From contig JAUJOZ010000015.1 in NCBI GenBank assembly GCA_030447415.1, forward strand, positions 58,428 to 112,976: DNA of 54,549 nt. Reading direction: 5' to 3'. Positions 36,280-46,148 of the stretch are shown in pieces (positions within the stretch are counted from its first letter, which is position 1; each line of letters begins with the position of its first letter). The notes beneath the pieces were generated by a model. The model made no database searches. It was not told where the DNA came from and worked only from the letters and a program-made list of their open reading frames with translations. The stretch is from Thermomicrobiales bacterium. Its GTDB lineage: Bacteria; Chloroflexota; Chloroflexia; Thermomicrobiales; UBA6265. A program made the translations under genes and the position numbers.

Positions 36280-37341
36280 ATGACGGTCGTACAGGGGGCT
36301 GCGTTCGGGTCCTGGCCCTTGGTCCCAGCGAACGACGGCAAAGACCCCCGGCTGATTCCGTATGGGGACACCAACTACGGGACGCCGCTGGAGCTGGTCG
36401 ACGGGCTCATCGTGCCCAACGAGCTCTTCTACATCCGCTCCAACGGGCCGACCCCCCGCATCGCCCCGGATGTCTGGCGACTCGCCGTGACGGGCCTCGT
36501 GGCGACCCCCCAGGAGCTGTCGCTGGCCGACCTGAAGGCCATGCCACAGCGGACCTTGACCGCCTTCCTGGAATGCGCCGGCAACGGCCGCAGCCGTTTC
36601 CAGCCGGTAGCCGAGGGAACGCCGTGGGGCAACGGTGCGGTTGGCAACGCCGAATGGGGAGGTGTGCCGCTCGCAGCCGTCCTCGATCTGGCCGGCGTCC
36701 ACGCGGACGCCGTCGAGGTCGTGTCCCAGGGCGGCGATTTCCAGGGGATGCAGCGAGGGCTGCCGCTCGCCGTCGCCCGGGATCCGGACACCCTGCTCGT
36801 GTGGCGGATGAACGGCGCCGATCTCCCTGTAGCCAACGGCGGGCCGGTTCGCCTCCTGGTCCCGCGCTGGGGCGGCATCGCCTCCACCAAGTGGCTCATC
36901 GGGCTGGACGTCATCGACCACGCGTTCGCCGGTCCGTACAACACCGAAAGCTACGTCTTTTTCACCGAGCGGGGCGAGCCGGTCGCCCCGATCCGGGAGA
37001 TGCTGGTCAAGTCGGTCATCGCCACCCCGACCGCCGCCGCCACCGTGACCGAGGGTCCGCGGCAGATCACCGGTTACGCCTGGTCCGGCCATGGCCGCGT
37101 CGTGCGTGTCGAGGTCAGCACCGACGGCGGCGCCACCTGGCACGACGCCGCCATCATGCAGGAGGCGGGGCCGCTCTCCTGGGTTCGCTTCGAGCACCCC
37201 TGGCACGCCACGCCCGGCCGCGCGACCCTTCGCGCCCGCGCCACCGATGAGCGCGGCCTGACCCAACCCGAGATTGCCGCCTGGAACGCCAAGGGCTACC
37301 AGATGAACGCCGTTCATGAGATCACTGTCACCGTCGTGTAG
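36280..37341 (+). CDS. Sulfite oxidase-family molybdopterin oxidoreductase
   Basis: 353 residues of the sulfite-oxidase fold. The Moco domain contains the cysteine that ligates molybdenum, Cys99 in TAFLECAGNGRSRF, followed by WGNGAVGNAEWGGVPLAAVLDLAGV, GGPVRLLVPRWGGIASTKWLIGLDVID and the dimerisation (Mo-co_dimer) domain with ITGYAWSGHGRVVRVEVSTDGGATWHDA. There is no signal peptide and no fused heme b5 domain, so it probably uses a separate electron acceptor, perhaps cytochrome c. Sulfite is the likely substrate but not proven. The ATG has a GGAGGG site five bases upstream. Cofactor genes moeA and moaD-moaE occur elsewhere in the window. Confidence 0.92.
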   Translation: MTVVQGAAFGSWPLVPANDGKDPRLIPYGDTNYGTPLELVDGLIVPNELFYIRSNGPTPRIAPDVWRLAVTGLVATPQELSLADLKAMPQRTLTAFLECAGNGRSRFQPVAEGTPWGNGAVGNAEWGGVPLAAVLDLAGVHADAVEVVSQGGDFQGMQRGLPLAVARDPDTLLVWRMNGADLPVANGGPVRLLVPRWGGIASTKWLIGLDVIDHAFAGPYNTESYVFFTERGEPVAPIREMLVKSVIATPTAAATVTEGPRQITGYAWSGHGRVVRVEVSTDGGATWHDAAIMQEAGPLSWVRFEHPWHATPGRATLRARATDERGLTQPEIAAWNAKGYQMNAVHEITVTVV

Positions 37342-37470
37342 ATGCGAGCTCCCGGCTTGGGCTGAGGGCGAAGGCCCGCAGGTCGAACGCCGGACCGGCC
37401 ACGCGGGGAGCAGACAGCCCCAGCCCCCGATAGCCTCGGCCTGCCCCCACCCAACCCCCAAGGAGCACCG

Positions 37471-37893
37471 ATGGGCGTCATCCACGTCCTACCCCCCACC
37501 GACATCGAAACCCTCCTCCGCACCGCCCTTGTCGGGCGGATCGCCTGCTGCGCCCACGGCGACGGCGAGGATGGACGACCGTACGTCGTCCCGCTCGCGT
37601 ACGGGTACGACGGAGACGCCGTCTACGCCCACTCCGGCCTCGGTCGCAAGATCCGGCTAATGCGCGCTCAGCCGTTGGTGACCTTCGAGGTCGACCGCGC
37701 CGAGGCCGACGACCGCTGGCGCAGCGTCATCGCCGAAGGCGTTTATGACGAGCTGACCGACGCGGTCGCCCGCGAGCGCGCCCTCCGCGTCATCTACCCG
37801 CCGCCGCGCGAGGTGCCGCCGCTCGGCCCGGAGACGGTGGTCTACCGGATCCAGCTGACCGCAAAGTCTGGGCGATACGAGATCCCCGGGTAA
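37471..37893 (+). CDS. Pyridoxamine 5'-phosphate oxidase-related FMN-binding protein
   Basis: 140 residues of the split-barrel flavin-binding fold. VGRIACCAHGDGEDGRPYVVPLAYGYDGDAVYAHSG is the typical first half with the flavin-contacting PYVVP and YAHS strands; LGRKIRLMRAQPLVTFEVD and SVIAEGVYDEL complete the barrel. Similar small proteins bind FMN or F420 and act in antibiotic (nitroimidazole) reduction or in redox sensing; the exact reaction is not deducible. The start codon has an AAGGAG site five bases upstream. It is 129 bp after the sulfite oxidase-type gene on the same strand, possibly in one transcript. Confidence 0.82.
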   Translation: MGVIHVLPPTDIETLLRTALVGRIACCAHGDGEDGRPYVVPLAYGYDGDAVYAHSGLGRKIRLMRAQPLVTFEVDRAEADDRWRSVIAEGVYDELTDAVARERALRVIYPPPREVPPLGPETVVYRIQLTAKSGRYEIPG

Positions 37894-38114
37894 CGGGCGG
37901 CAGCGCCCGACTATGCCAGGCAGGCCGGGAGAGGACCGGTGACGCGGGGAGGCGCCGCACGGCGGGTCACCGCTGTCTGGCGCGGCAAGTGGTCGGCCCG
38001 TAGACCGCAGACCACGCAGCTATCGTCGCGGCCGGCGATGCTCAGCACATGGCCGCTCGTCCAACGCCGGCACCGGACGGCGCCGCACCCCAAGCAAGGA
38101 GATGGCCCACCGCC

Positions 38115-38937
38115 ATGGTCACGCGCGGGAACTGGCTCACCGACCTGACTGACGCCCCCAAACCCATCGTCGGCATGGTCCACCTGCCCGCGCTGCCGGG
38201 CTCGCCGCTCTACGACGTCGCGGGCGGCATGGTTGCGATTCGCGACTGGGTGCGGCGCGACCTCGCCGCCCTCCAGGACGGCGGCATCCACGCCGTGATG
38301 TTCTGCAATGAGAATGACCGCCCCTATCGGCTCGACGCAGACGTCGCGTCCGCCGCGGCCCTAGCGGACGTGGTCGCCTCGGTCCGGGGCGAGCTGTCGG
38401 TACCGTTTGGCGTCGACGTCCTCTGGGACCCAACGGCCACCCTCGCCGTCGCCGCTACGGGGAGCCGCCTTCGCCCGCGAGATCTTCACGGGCGCCTTCG
38501 CCGGCGACTTCGGCGTCTGGGTCCGCTCCGCCGGCGACGCCTTCCGCTACCGCCGCGCCCTCGGCGCCGAAGGCGTCCGGCTCCTCTTCAACATCAACGC
38601 CGAGTTCGCCGCCCCGCTGGCGCCGCGGCCGCTGGCCGAGGTGGCCCGCTCGGTCCTCTTCTCGTCGAGCCCGGACGCCCTCTGCGTCTCCGGCCCGATC
38701 ACCGGCCAGCCGGTCGACGCCTCGGGTCTGGCCGACGTCGTCGCCGCGGTGCGCGACAGCGGGGTTCCCGTCCTCGTCAACACTGGCTTCCGCGCCGAGC
38801 TGGCGGCCGATCTGCTGCGCCACGCCGACGGAGCGATCGTCGGCTCCAGCCTCAAAGTCGACGGCGTCACCTGGAACCCGGTGGACCTGCGGCGGGTGAA
38901 GGAGCTGATGGAACGCGTGGCGCAGGCATCTGGATAA
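38115..38937 (+). pseudogene. BtpA/SgcQ-family protein, one frameshift
   Basis: Two frames join to a complete BtpA-family TIM-barrel protein of about 273 residues: KPIVGMVHLPALPGSPLY, DLAALQDGGIHAVMFCNENDRPY and VPFGVDVLWDPTATLAVAA in the first, then AFAREIFTGAFAGDFGVW, FNINAEFAAPLA, DALCVSGPITG and VLVNTGFRAELAADLL in the second. One extra base in the GGGGA stretch near 38460 causes the break. BtpA is named for photosystem I assembly, but non-photosynthetic homologues such as SgcQ sit in carbohydrate operons. Here a sulfatase follows after 96 bp and sugar ABC permeases lie further on, favouring a carbohydrate role. A sequencing error is possible because all else is intact. Confidence 0.82.
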
Positions 38938-39033
38938 CACCCTACGACCGCCGGATCCTGCGCGCCGACCGACATAACACCGGCGACGCCCGGCCCAAAG
39001 TCAATCGTGTCGGCAAGATTGCGAGGGACAGCG

Positions 39034-40454
39034 ATGAGCAAATCGAACCAAACGAGCGCGGGCCAACAGCCGCCCAATATTCTGGTGGTGACCTGCCACG
39101 ACCTCGGCCGCTTTCTCGGATGCTACGGCGTGCCCACGGTTCGCACGCCGCACTTGGACAGCCTCGCCGCCGACGGGGTCCTCTTTCACCGGGCCTTCTG
39201 CACCGCGCCCCAATGCAGCTCGTCGCGGGCCTCGCTCTTCACCGGGCGCTACCCGCACAGCAACGGCGTCATGGGTCTGACGCACGGTGATTTCTCCTGG
39301 GACCTCCACCCGCGGGAGCGGCATTCAGGCCAGGTCCTCCATGACGCGGGGTACACGACCGTCGTCATCGGCATCCACCACGAGTCGCGGAGTGTCGACC
39401 GGCGAGACATCGCCGAGCGGTGTGGCCTGGACGAGGTGCTGCCACCAGGCGTTGGCGACCTCGTGAGCGACCAGGCCCTCGCCAGGCTCGCGCGCTACGC
39501 CGACCGGGAGCGCCCGTTCTTCATGCACCTGGGTTACCACGAGCCCCACCGCGTCCCAGCACCGGACGAACCCGACTACATGGGCTTCGTCGGCGACTAC
39601 ATCGCCCCCGACGCCGAGCAGGGCATCACCGTGCCTCCCTACCTCCGCGACGAGCCGCCGACCAGGCAAGAACTGGCCGAGATCCAAGGCGCGGTCCGCT
39701 ACGTCGACGCCGCGATCGGGAAGGTATTGGCAGGGCTGCGCGCGTTCGGCCTTGAGGAGGACACCCTCGCGCTTGTCACGACGGACCACGGCTTGGCTCT
39801 GCCCCGCGCCAAGTGCTCGCGCTCTACGATCCGGGGTTAGAGGCAGCCCTGATCATGCGCCTGCCCTCCCGCGGTTGGTTCGCCGGACGAAGGCTTTCGC
39901 CGCTGGTCTCGAACGTCGACATCTTCCCCACGCTCTTGGAGCTGGTGGGCATCCCCGTTGGCGAGGCGGTGCAGGGAAGCAGTCTGCTTCCGCTCCTCGA
40001 TGGCGCGACCGTTGACGCCCGCGACTGCGTCTTCGCCGAGATGACGTACCACGACTACTACGACCCGCAGCGGTGCGTCCGGACCGAGCGCCACAAGCTC
40101 ATCGTCAACTTCAGCAACGCCCCCTCCTTCATGGACCCATCGCAGTCGTGGCGCCCACGCGCCCGTCCATCGGTGCCAGCCGACCCGGCGACCGCGTTCC
40201 ATCCGCTCGTCGAGCTGTACGATCTGGCGGCAGACCCGCTGGAACGGCGGAACCTGGCGGGTGACCCTGCCCAAGAGTCAGTGCGCCGCGGCCTGCTCGC
40301 CCGCCTCTACCAATGGATGCGCACCACCGAGGACCCCCTGCTTCACGGGGCTATCACCTCGCCGATGCATCGCCGCGCCCTGGAAGCGCTCGTGAGCACG
40401 GGCGACACGCCAAGATTGAGCGGCGTTCGCGGTGACGGTGCTGTCCTGCCATGA
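39034..40454 (+). pseudogene. Cys-type sulfatase (alkaline phosphatase superfamily), one frameshift
   Basis: Two frames join to a sulfatase of about 473 residues. The first has NILVVTCHDLGRFLGCYG with the metal-binding Asp, the formylglycine motif CSSSRASLFTGR within QCSSSRASLFTGRYPHSNGVMG, and VTTDHGLALPRAKC, which matches the TxDHG metal motif. The second has DPGLEAALIMRLP, LVSNVDIFPTLLELVGIP and a C-terminal subdomain. The break near 39810 fits loss of one base in the AAG..TG context. There is no signal peptide, so the enzyme would be cytoplasmic. The ATG at 39034 has a GAGGG site. Its place after the BtpA-type gene suggests catabolism of a sulfated sugar. Confidence 0.85.
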
Positions 40455-41026
40455 TGCCCGGCTCAGCGCGCACATGGTCGACGCGCGATTCGATCCCGTC
40501 CGCAGAGCCAAGGGAGCGGGGTAGTCAATCGCAGGCTCGGATGGTCGGCAGCCACGTCCTAACCCTATCGACACCGGCTTCCGGAAGGCCCGAGCGGCGG
40601 CACTGCGCCATGCGGCCCGCACCATCGTCGGCCCCTGCCTTGGGCCGGATGGCGTCACCCGAGCCCGATGAACCTGCAGTGGGTTGAGATGATACGGGCC
40701 GTGGTCGACGAGGTTTGCCGCAGGCACTACAACCCAAGTGGGAGCTCAGCGCATGCCTTGACGGTCCATACTTCAAACGGTATAAGTGCCGCTCCGTGAT
40801 GTAAATGTGGGACTGCACCTATGCGACATCAGGGTGACCGACACGGTGGGTATACTAATCGCCGTCAGCGGCCACCAGGACGGCGAAGCGCTCGCTTCGA
40901 CACCGCGTCGGTGTCAGTGGCACTTGGCTTGCGATCTCGATTCCGTGGTGTGTCGACTGGGCGCCGCGTTGAGCGCTGGCTTCGGAAGCCGTCGGACAAC
41001 GTGCCGAGGCAGTGAGGAGGCGCCTG
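40455..41026. other. Long regulatory/non-coding stretch before the ABC permeases
   Basis: 572 bp with no convincing gene. It contains a strong promoter at 40758-40786 and, further on, an isolated TATACT (40851-40856) that could be a second -10. The stretch from about 40690 to 40860 is richer in A/T than its surroundings. The leader after the first promoter is about 235 bases, long enough for post-transcriptional control; I recognise no riboswitch. Confidence 0.5.
40758..40786 (+). promoter_or_regulatory. Sigma-70-type promoter of the sugar ABC operon
   Basis: TTGACG and TATAAG are separated by exactly 17 bases in an A/T-rich island. It is the best promoter match in the window for the permease genes, 240 bases upstream of the first start codon. 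Confidence 0.7.
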
Positions 41027-41977
41027 ATGGCTAAGAACCAGCCTGCGGACCGCGTGCTGACCGCCCCGGCCCCGGTCGATGCTGCCACCCTACGGGCGAG
41101 GGTCGATCGTCGCCCCGGCGCCGCTCAGCGCTGGATCGGTCAGTACTGGCTTGACGTGGCGCTGGTTCTCCCCTTGGTCCTCTACATCCTGTTCTTTATG
41201 CTCGTCCCTGTCGTGCAGTCGATCTATCTCAGCTTCGTGCGCGAGGGAACACGGGAACTGACCCTCGCCAACTACGACGACGTCATCAACCGCAGCCAGT
41301 TCAAGGACGCCGTCGTTAATACCCTCGGCATCACCATCATGGGCGTCTCAATGGAGATGGTCGCTGGAATTATCATCGCCCTCATGCTCGCCCGCGGCTT
41401 CCGGGGGCGGGGGCTCTTCCGCTCGATCGTCCTCATCCCGCTCGGCGTCCCGACTCTCGTCGCCGGAGCGGCGATGCTCTACTTCGTCGGCTTTAATGGC
41501 TACCTCAACGAAATCTTACGTGACCTCAAGATCATCGACGTCCCGGTCTACTGGCAGCAGAGCGGGATCCGAGGGATGTTCGTCATTGCGTTGTCGGACC
41601 TGTGGAAGACGACACCGCTGGTCGTCCTGATCCTCCTCGCCGGGTTGGAGGCCATCCCCGGGGACGTCTACGAGGCGGCGGGCATCGATGGCGCAACCGG
41701 CTGGCAGAAGTTTTGGCACCACACCATCCCGCTCCTGATGCCGTCGATTACCATGGCGCTGATCCTGCGCGCAATTGACGCCTTCCGCATCTTTGATATT
41801 GCCATAGTGCTGGCTGGGCAGACGATTCCGGTGATGAGTTCATTCGTCTACTTCGATTACCGGGCAGGGAGCACCAACACCGCCGCTGCCGCCGCCGTGA
41901 TCCTGCTGCTGATGATCATGGTCTTCGTCCTCGCCTACTTCCTGCTCGTCGCCCGGCGCACGGAGGCAGATCGATGA
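41027..41977 (+). CDS. Sugar ABC transporter permease (MalF/UgpA type)
   Basis: 316 residues with six membrane segments. The permease signature that docks with the ATPase is EAAGIDGATGWQKFWHHTIPLLMP, the expected EAA loop of carbohydrate-uptake family 1 transporters. The first helix is LDVALVLPLVLYILFFMLVPVVQSIYLSF. The ATG has a GAGGAGG site six bases upstream. It overlaps the second permease by four bases (ATGA). No ATP-binding gene is in the window; such systems often share one encoded elsewhere. The damaged sulfatase and BtpA-type genes upstream on the same strand hint at a sugar substrate. Confidence 0.93.
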   Translation: MAKNQPADRVLTAPAPVDAATLRARVDRRPGAAQRWIGQYWLDVALVLPLVLYILFFMLVPVVQSIYLSFVREGTRELTLANYDDVINRSQFKDAVVNTLGITIMGVSMEMVAGIIIALMLARGFRGRGLFRSIVLIPLGVPTLVAGAAMLYFVGFNGYLNEILRDLKIIDVPVYWQQSGIRGMFVIALSDLWKTTPLVVLILLAGLEAIPGDVYEAAGIDGATGWQKFWHHTIPLLMPSITMALILRAIDAFRIFDIAIVLAGQTIPVMSSFVYFDYRAGSTNTAAAAAVILLLMIMVFVLAYFLLVARRTEADR

Positions 41978-42879
41978 GCGCGACCACAGCTGTCCCAGGC
42001 GCGACTGATCCGGCGAACCCGCGAGCGACGCCGCGGGCCAGCATACCCACTGACGAGGGTGGCCGGCGGTCCAACTGGGAGGCCATCGGCTTCTGGATCT
42101 TGGCGGCCTTCATCACGGTCGCTCTCCTCCTGCCGCTCTACGTCCTCTTCAAGGTCTCGGTCAGCACCCTGGCCGATGCGACCGCGCCGCGTCCCTCTTA
42201 CCTCATCCACAACGTGACCTGGGAGACCTGGGATCGGTTGCTGGTCTGGGAGATCATTGGCCCGCCGCTGCGCCACAGCCTGACGGTGGCGTTCGGCACA
42301 GCAATCATCGCGATCCTCATTGCCGCGCCGGCCGCCTACGTAATCTCGCGCCTCCCACGGGGCATTCGCTACTCGGTCGTGCTCGGCCTGCTTTTTACGC
42401 GGATGTTCCCTGAGGTCATCATCGCCACCCCGATTGCTAGTAACTTTTTCGCGTGGGGGCTGAACGACCGGGACCTGGGGCTGATCCTAGCTCACCTCAT
42501 CCGGACCTTGCCGCTGGTCGCCTGGGTACTCGTCGGCACATTCGAGGTGATCCCGCGGGACCTGGAGGAGGCAAGCGCGGTCGACGGGAATGGGCGGATC
42601 GGTACGCTGCTCAAGGTAGTCCTACCGCTCGCACTTCCGGGGATCGCTGTTGCCGGAATCTTCGCCTGGCTCGACTCCTGGAACGACCTCCTCTACGCCA
42701 TCTACCTCTTCCTCACCGAGCAAACGCTGCCGCTGATCACCTACTACTACGCCAATCGCGGCAACGTGACCGATGTCGCGACCTTCTCGATCATCCTGAC
42801 GATCCCGGTAATCCTGCTGACGCTCGTGCTGCAGCGGTGGATCCGAAGCGGCTACATGAGCGGGGCCGTCAAAGGGTAG
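41974..42879 (+). CDS. Sugar ABC transporter permease (MalG/UgpE type)
   Basis: 301 residues, the partner of the preceding permease. Six membrane helices follow a 35-residue polar N-terminus. The EAA loop reads EEASAVDGNGRIGTLLKVVLPLALPG. The C-terminal helix contains TFSIILTIPVILLTLVLQRW and ends RSGYMSGAVKG, the typical MalG-like terminus. Its start overlaps the previous gene by four bases, so the two subunits are translated in step. It is followed by a hairpin (42900-42920) and the start of the substrate-binding protein gene. Confidence 0.93.
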   Translation: MSATTAVPGATDPANPRATPRASIPTDEGGRRSNWEAIGFWILAAFITVALLLPLYVLFKVSVSTLADATAPRPSYLIHNVTWETWDRLLVWEIIGPPLRHSLTVAFGTAIIAILIAAPAAYVISRLPRGIRYSVVLGLLFTRMFPEVIIATPIASNFFAWGLNDRDLGLILAHLIRTLPLVAWVLVGTFEVIPRDLEEASAVDGNGRIGTLLKVVLPLALPGIAVAGIFAWLDSWNDLLYAIYLFLTEQTLPLITYYYANRGNVTDVATFSIILTIPVILLTLVLQRWIRSGYMSGAVKG

Positions 42880-42899
42880 CGTCCGGTTTTGGGGACGAC

Positions 42900-42920
42900 G
42901 TGGCCCCGGTGGGGGGCCAC
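42900..42920 (+). terminator. Intra-operon hairpin between permease and binding protein gene
   Basis: GTGGCCCC pairs with GGGGCCAC, eight base pairs with a five-base loop, 20 bp after the permease stop. Such hairpins in ABC operons partly end or stabilise transcripts, adjusting the binding-protein to permease ratio. Confidence 0.5.
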
Positions 42921-42967
42921 TGACCGAAATGGCCGCCACGCGGGCGGCCGGAGCGAAGGAGTACTCA

Positions 42968-43267
42968 GTGGAGGATCAGAAGCGAAGCGGGGATCGCACC
43001 GGACTGAACGAACTGGCCCAGGCGTACCTGTCTGGCCGGGTAAATCGGCGCCTACTCATTGCGTACGCCAGCGCGCTCGGTATATCGATGCCAGTCCTTG
43101 CCGCGGCGCTCGGCGGCCGGCGCGGACCGGCGGCGGCCGCTCAGGACGACCTTCGTCCATCAGGTAGAAATCGGTCCCGTCGCCGCCCGCGTCTCAACCG
43201 CCATGCCTCGCATCTCACGCGCATCGGCGGGCTTGTCCCGCGGTCCCCAGACACACTGTTACCCTGA
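42968..43267 (+). pseudogene. ABC sugar-binding protein, truncated just after its signal peptide
   Basis: The GTG at 42968 has an AAGGAG site six bases upstream. The frame encodes LSGRVNRRLLIAYASALGISMPVLAAALGG, an export signal with an Arg-Arg pair of the kind found on solute-binding proteins, ending near an AAAAQDD cleavage region. Beyond about residue 60 (43145) the sequence turns into an Arg-rich, featureless stretch that ends at TGA 43265. The mature binding protein, normally about 400 residues, is absent. The break marks the left edge of the anomalous block at 43.2-49.8 kb. Confidence 0.7.
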
Positions 43268-43329
43268 TTAGTAGCACGCCACCTCTCCGCCGCGAGACGC
43301 CGGTGGGTAGGGGCCGGGGGAGCAGGAGT

Positions 43330-44385
43330 TGGGGGCGCTGGTTCAACCACCGGCCGAGCCGGCGTGGAGGGGGCACCGGCGCGCACGCGCGGAAGGTGAA
43401 GGAGTAGACCACCAGCCCCGACGTCGCCGGCACGAGCGTCAGCAGGCGCTCGGCCGTGGCGGGCTCACCGGCGACCGGCAGCGGGTAGAGGGCGTGGCGC
43501 GTCGACCGCGATGCGCGCGCCACCCGCCGCGGTCGTTGCCACACCCGGCGGCGTCGCCGTGCCGGTCTGGGCGACCCGGATGACGATGGGCCGGCTGCGG
43601 GCGTCCGGCGCCAGCACCGCGTTGGCGGCATCGCCGCGATAGGCGACGCGCAGATAGCCCGGCCCCGGGCCGGCGAAGTGCGCCGCGTCGGCCCCGACGC
43701 GCCAGCGACCCTGCAGGTGGATGAAGCCCTCCCGGTAGCCGGGATCGCTGAAGTCGACGGCCTCGTCTTCGCGGAAACCGCCGAGGTTGCCCGACACGCC
43801 GCGATAATATCCGACGAAGAGCTCCGGCGTGCCGGGCGTGCAGGCCGCGCCCACCGCCGCCTCGCCCTCGCCTTCGCCCGCCGCGCCGCCGTCGTCCCCC
43901 GCGGCGAGGAAAACGGGCGGCAGCAGCGCGGCGCCGGGCGCGGCGTCGGCCAGGGCCGCGCGGATCGCCCTGGTCGCCGCCGCGCCCCCCTCGCCGGCGT
44001 GGTCGTGGCGGATATAGCCGCGCGGTCGATCAGATAGCGGTGGAGCAGACGCGATTGGCAAACCGCCCCAGATGGCGCGATCGTTGTCGAGCACGACCCG
44101 GTATTCCACCCCCAGGCTCGCGGGGTCGCGCGCGCCACATTCGCCCGCTCGCGCTCGAACGGGAACTCGGGCGTATGCACGCCGAGGATGGTCAGCCCCG
44201 CGTCGCGTGGTAGCGCGCGCCAGGCACGCAGGGCCGGCAGCGTGCGCAGGCAGTTCGCGCAGGAGTAGGGTCCAGAAGTCCACTGCTGTGACCGCGCCGC
44301 GCCACTCCCGCACCGGCGCCCCGTTCAGCCACGGCCCGGCCCCCGGCAGCGGGGCCGGCGCGCACGGGCGGCGGGCGCATGGGCG
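43330..44385 (-). pseudogene. Thioredoxin-fold protein with DipZ-type C-terminal domain, several frameshifts
   Basis: Fragments in several frames spell one redoxin. AVDFWT is followed, after one extra C, by YSCANCLRTLPALRAW with the redox pair CANC (about 44230-44270). ILGVHTPEFPFERERANVARA and GVEYRVVLDNDRAIWGG complete the thioredoxin core. Then comes PELFVGYYRGVSGNLGGF, a DipZ-like beta domain, ending near VVYSFTF. At least three indels break it. The layout matches cytochrome-biogenesis-type DipZ proteins without their membrane part. The start is not certain. It is inactive if the sequence is correct. Confidence 0.7.
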
Positions 44386-44523
44386 CGTGGGAGTAGGGGG
44401 CGGGACGCCGGGACCGGTTCACCACTCGCGCCGGCCCGCGGCCCTCCGGCTCGCGTCGCCGCGCGACGTTCGACGCTCCATACGCTCGACCTCCGCCCGC
44501 GACGCCGCTCGTCGCGTTCGGCC

Positions 44524-45432
44524 TCACCTGTCGATGAAGAACTCGACCGTGCGCACCAGGCCCTCGTCGAGCTTCATGCGGGGGCTGCCAGCCGAGCGCG
44601 GCCGATCAGACCCCAGTCGAGGCAACCGCGGCGCTGCTCGCCGGCCTTCGGCTCGCCGTGGTGCTTCCTCCGCCCCCGCCTCGGTGAGCGTGTTGAGCCG
44701 GCGTAAGATCGCGTTGACGTCGGTCTCGACGCGGTGCCGACGTTGTAGGCGCCGACCCGGTCGCTCGCCAGCGCCCGCCGGTTGGCGTCGACCACGTCGT
44801 CCACATAGACATAATCGGGCGTTCCCGCCGTCGCCGTTGATGACCGCCGGCTCGCCGCGCAGCAGGCGCTCGGCGAAGATCGCGATCACGCCCGCCTCGC
44901 CGTGCGGGTTCTGGCGCGGGCCGTAGACGTTGGCGTAGCGCAGCTTGCGGGCAGCCCCTGCACGGCGTGATAGTAGTGCAGGTAGTGCTCCAGGCTCGCT
45001 TCGCCGCGCCGTAGGGCGAGATCGGCGCGGCGGGATAGGTCTCCGGCGTGGATGACGTCGGCGTCGCCGTAGATCGCCCCGCCGCTGGAGGCGAAGAGCA
45101 CCTTCTTGAGGCCGTGCTCGACGCGGCCTGCAGCAGGCCGCAGCGAGCCGACCAGGGTTGATGTCGGCGTCGAACGCCGGATCGGCGACCGAGCGGCGCA
45201 CGTCGAGCTGCGCCGCCTGGTGGCAGAGCACCTCCGGCCGCTCGCGCGCGAAGAGCGCGCACCGACCCTCGTCGCGGATGTCGGCCTCGTAGAAGCGCGC
45301 CCGCGGATTGAGGTTCTCGCGCACCCCGGTCAGGAGATTGTCGATCGTGACCACCTCGTGGCCGTCGGCGAGAAAAGCATCCACCAGGTGCGAGCCGATG
45401 AAGCCCGCCCCGCCGGTCACCAGAATGCGCAT
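44524..45432 (-). pseudogene. NAD-dependent sugar epimerase/dehydratase (GalE-like), multiple frameshifts
   Basis: From the ATG at 45432 the first third reads cleanly: [35 protein letters not shown] (NAD site) and [22 protein letters not shown]. Later pieces lie in other frames: [14 protein letters not shown] (the catalytic Ser region), the YG..K equivalent, [31 protein letters not shown] and [11 protein letters not shown]. The final [16 protein letters not shown] closes the family pattern at 44524. At least four indels separate these. It would be a UDP-glucose 4-epimerase-like short-chain dehydrogenase of about 305 residues. Confidence 0.8.
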
Positions 45433-45508
45433 TCCCTTCCCCCGCTCCTCCCTTGCTGCTGACCGCCGGCGCGGTTGCGCGTCTCCGCCATGCCGACCTG
45501 AGCGGGTG

Positions 45509-45756
45509 TGCGGGTGAATGTCCCTCCCGTGCAACCGAACGCGGTTTCGTCCGTTCCATAGGCGATGAGAGCAGAGTCGGCGCTCAGAGACGCCCCTAGG
45601 GCGTGCGCGTCTGCCGCCCCCTGATGGCTCAAGGGGATCTGACCCAGGAATGGAGCGCTTGCCCCGCTGCTGCCGCGCAACTACCAATGAGCGCTGGGTG
45701 CGTGCGGGTGAATGTCCCTCCCGTGCAAGGCGCTGCCGAACGCGGTTTCGTCCGTC
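45509..45756. repeat. Direct repeat pair of about 47 bp, second copy with 8-bp insert
   Basis: Copy 1 (45509-45555) and copy 2 (45703-45756) share TGCGGGTGAATGTCCCTCCC, then GTGCAA, then CGAACGCGGTTTCGTCCGT; copy 2 has GGCGCTGC between the last two pieces. They are 194 bp apart and lie just left of a transposase remnant, so they may be the footprints of a mobile element. Confidence 0.7.
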
Positions 45757-45849
45757 CGCGCCCACCAGCGGCCGGCGCGCCGCACGCGCACCCGCCGCGG
45801 AGGAAAAGGGGGCGCCGCACCCGGCGGACGAGGCGCTCCATGACGAGGC

Positions 45850-46130
45850 GATGCGAGACCTCGGTCGCTGACCGCGGGCAGTGGGTCAGCACCCAACTGG
45901 CGCCGGTGCTCGCGCGATCCGCGCCGCGCCGCGGCGGCGGGCGACCGCGCAAGCGCCCCAAGTGCCTGCTCGCCGACAGCGGGCTGGCGCCGGTCGCCGT
46001 GGAGCTGCGGCCAAGACCCAATGTAGGGCCTATCGGCGCCGCAATGTGGTCCGGGTATCAACCGGCTCAAGGCGGGTCGCCACGCGCTACGACAAGCCGT
46101 CAGAGCCGCCATCGCCTCTGGCTAGCGGCA
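45850..46130 (+). mobile_element. IS5-type transposase remnant
   Basis: In one plus-strand frame the sequence reads QLAPVLA, then GRPRKRPKCLLADSG (the linker plus DDE Asp region), and in another RRRNVVRV, as in IS427-group transposases. Both frames are broken and neither end of the element is recognisable. Confidence 0.5.
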
Positions 46131-46148
46131 TGAATTGTCAGACACGTT

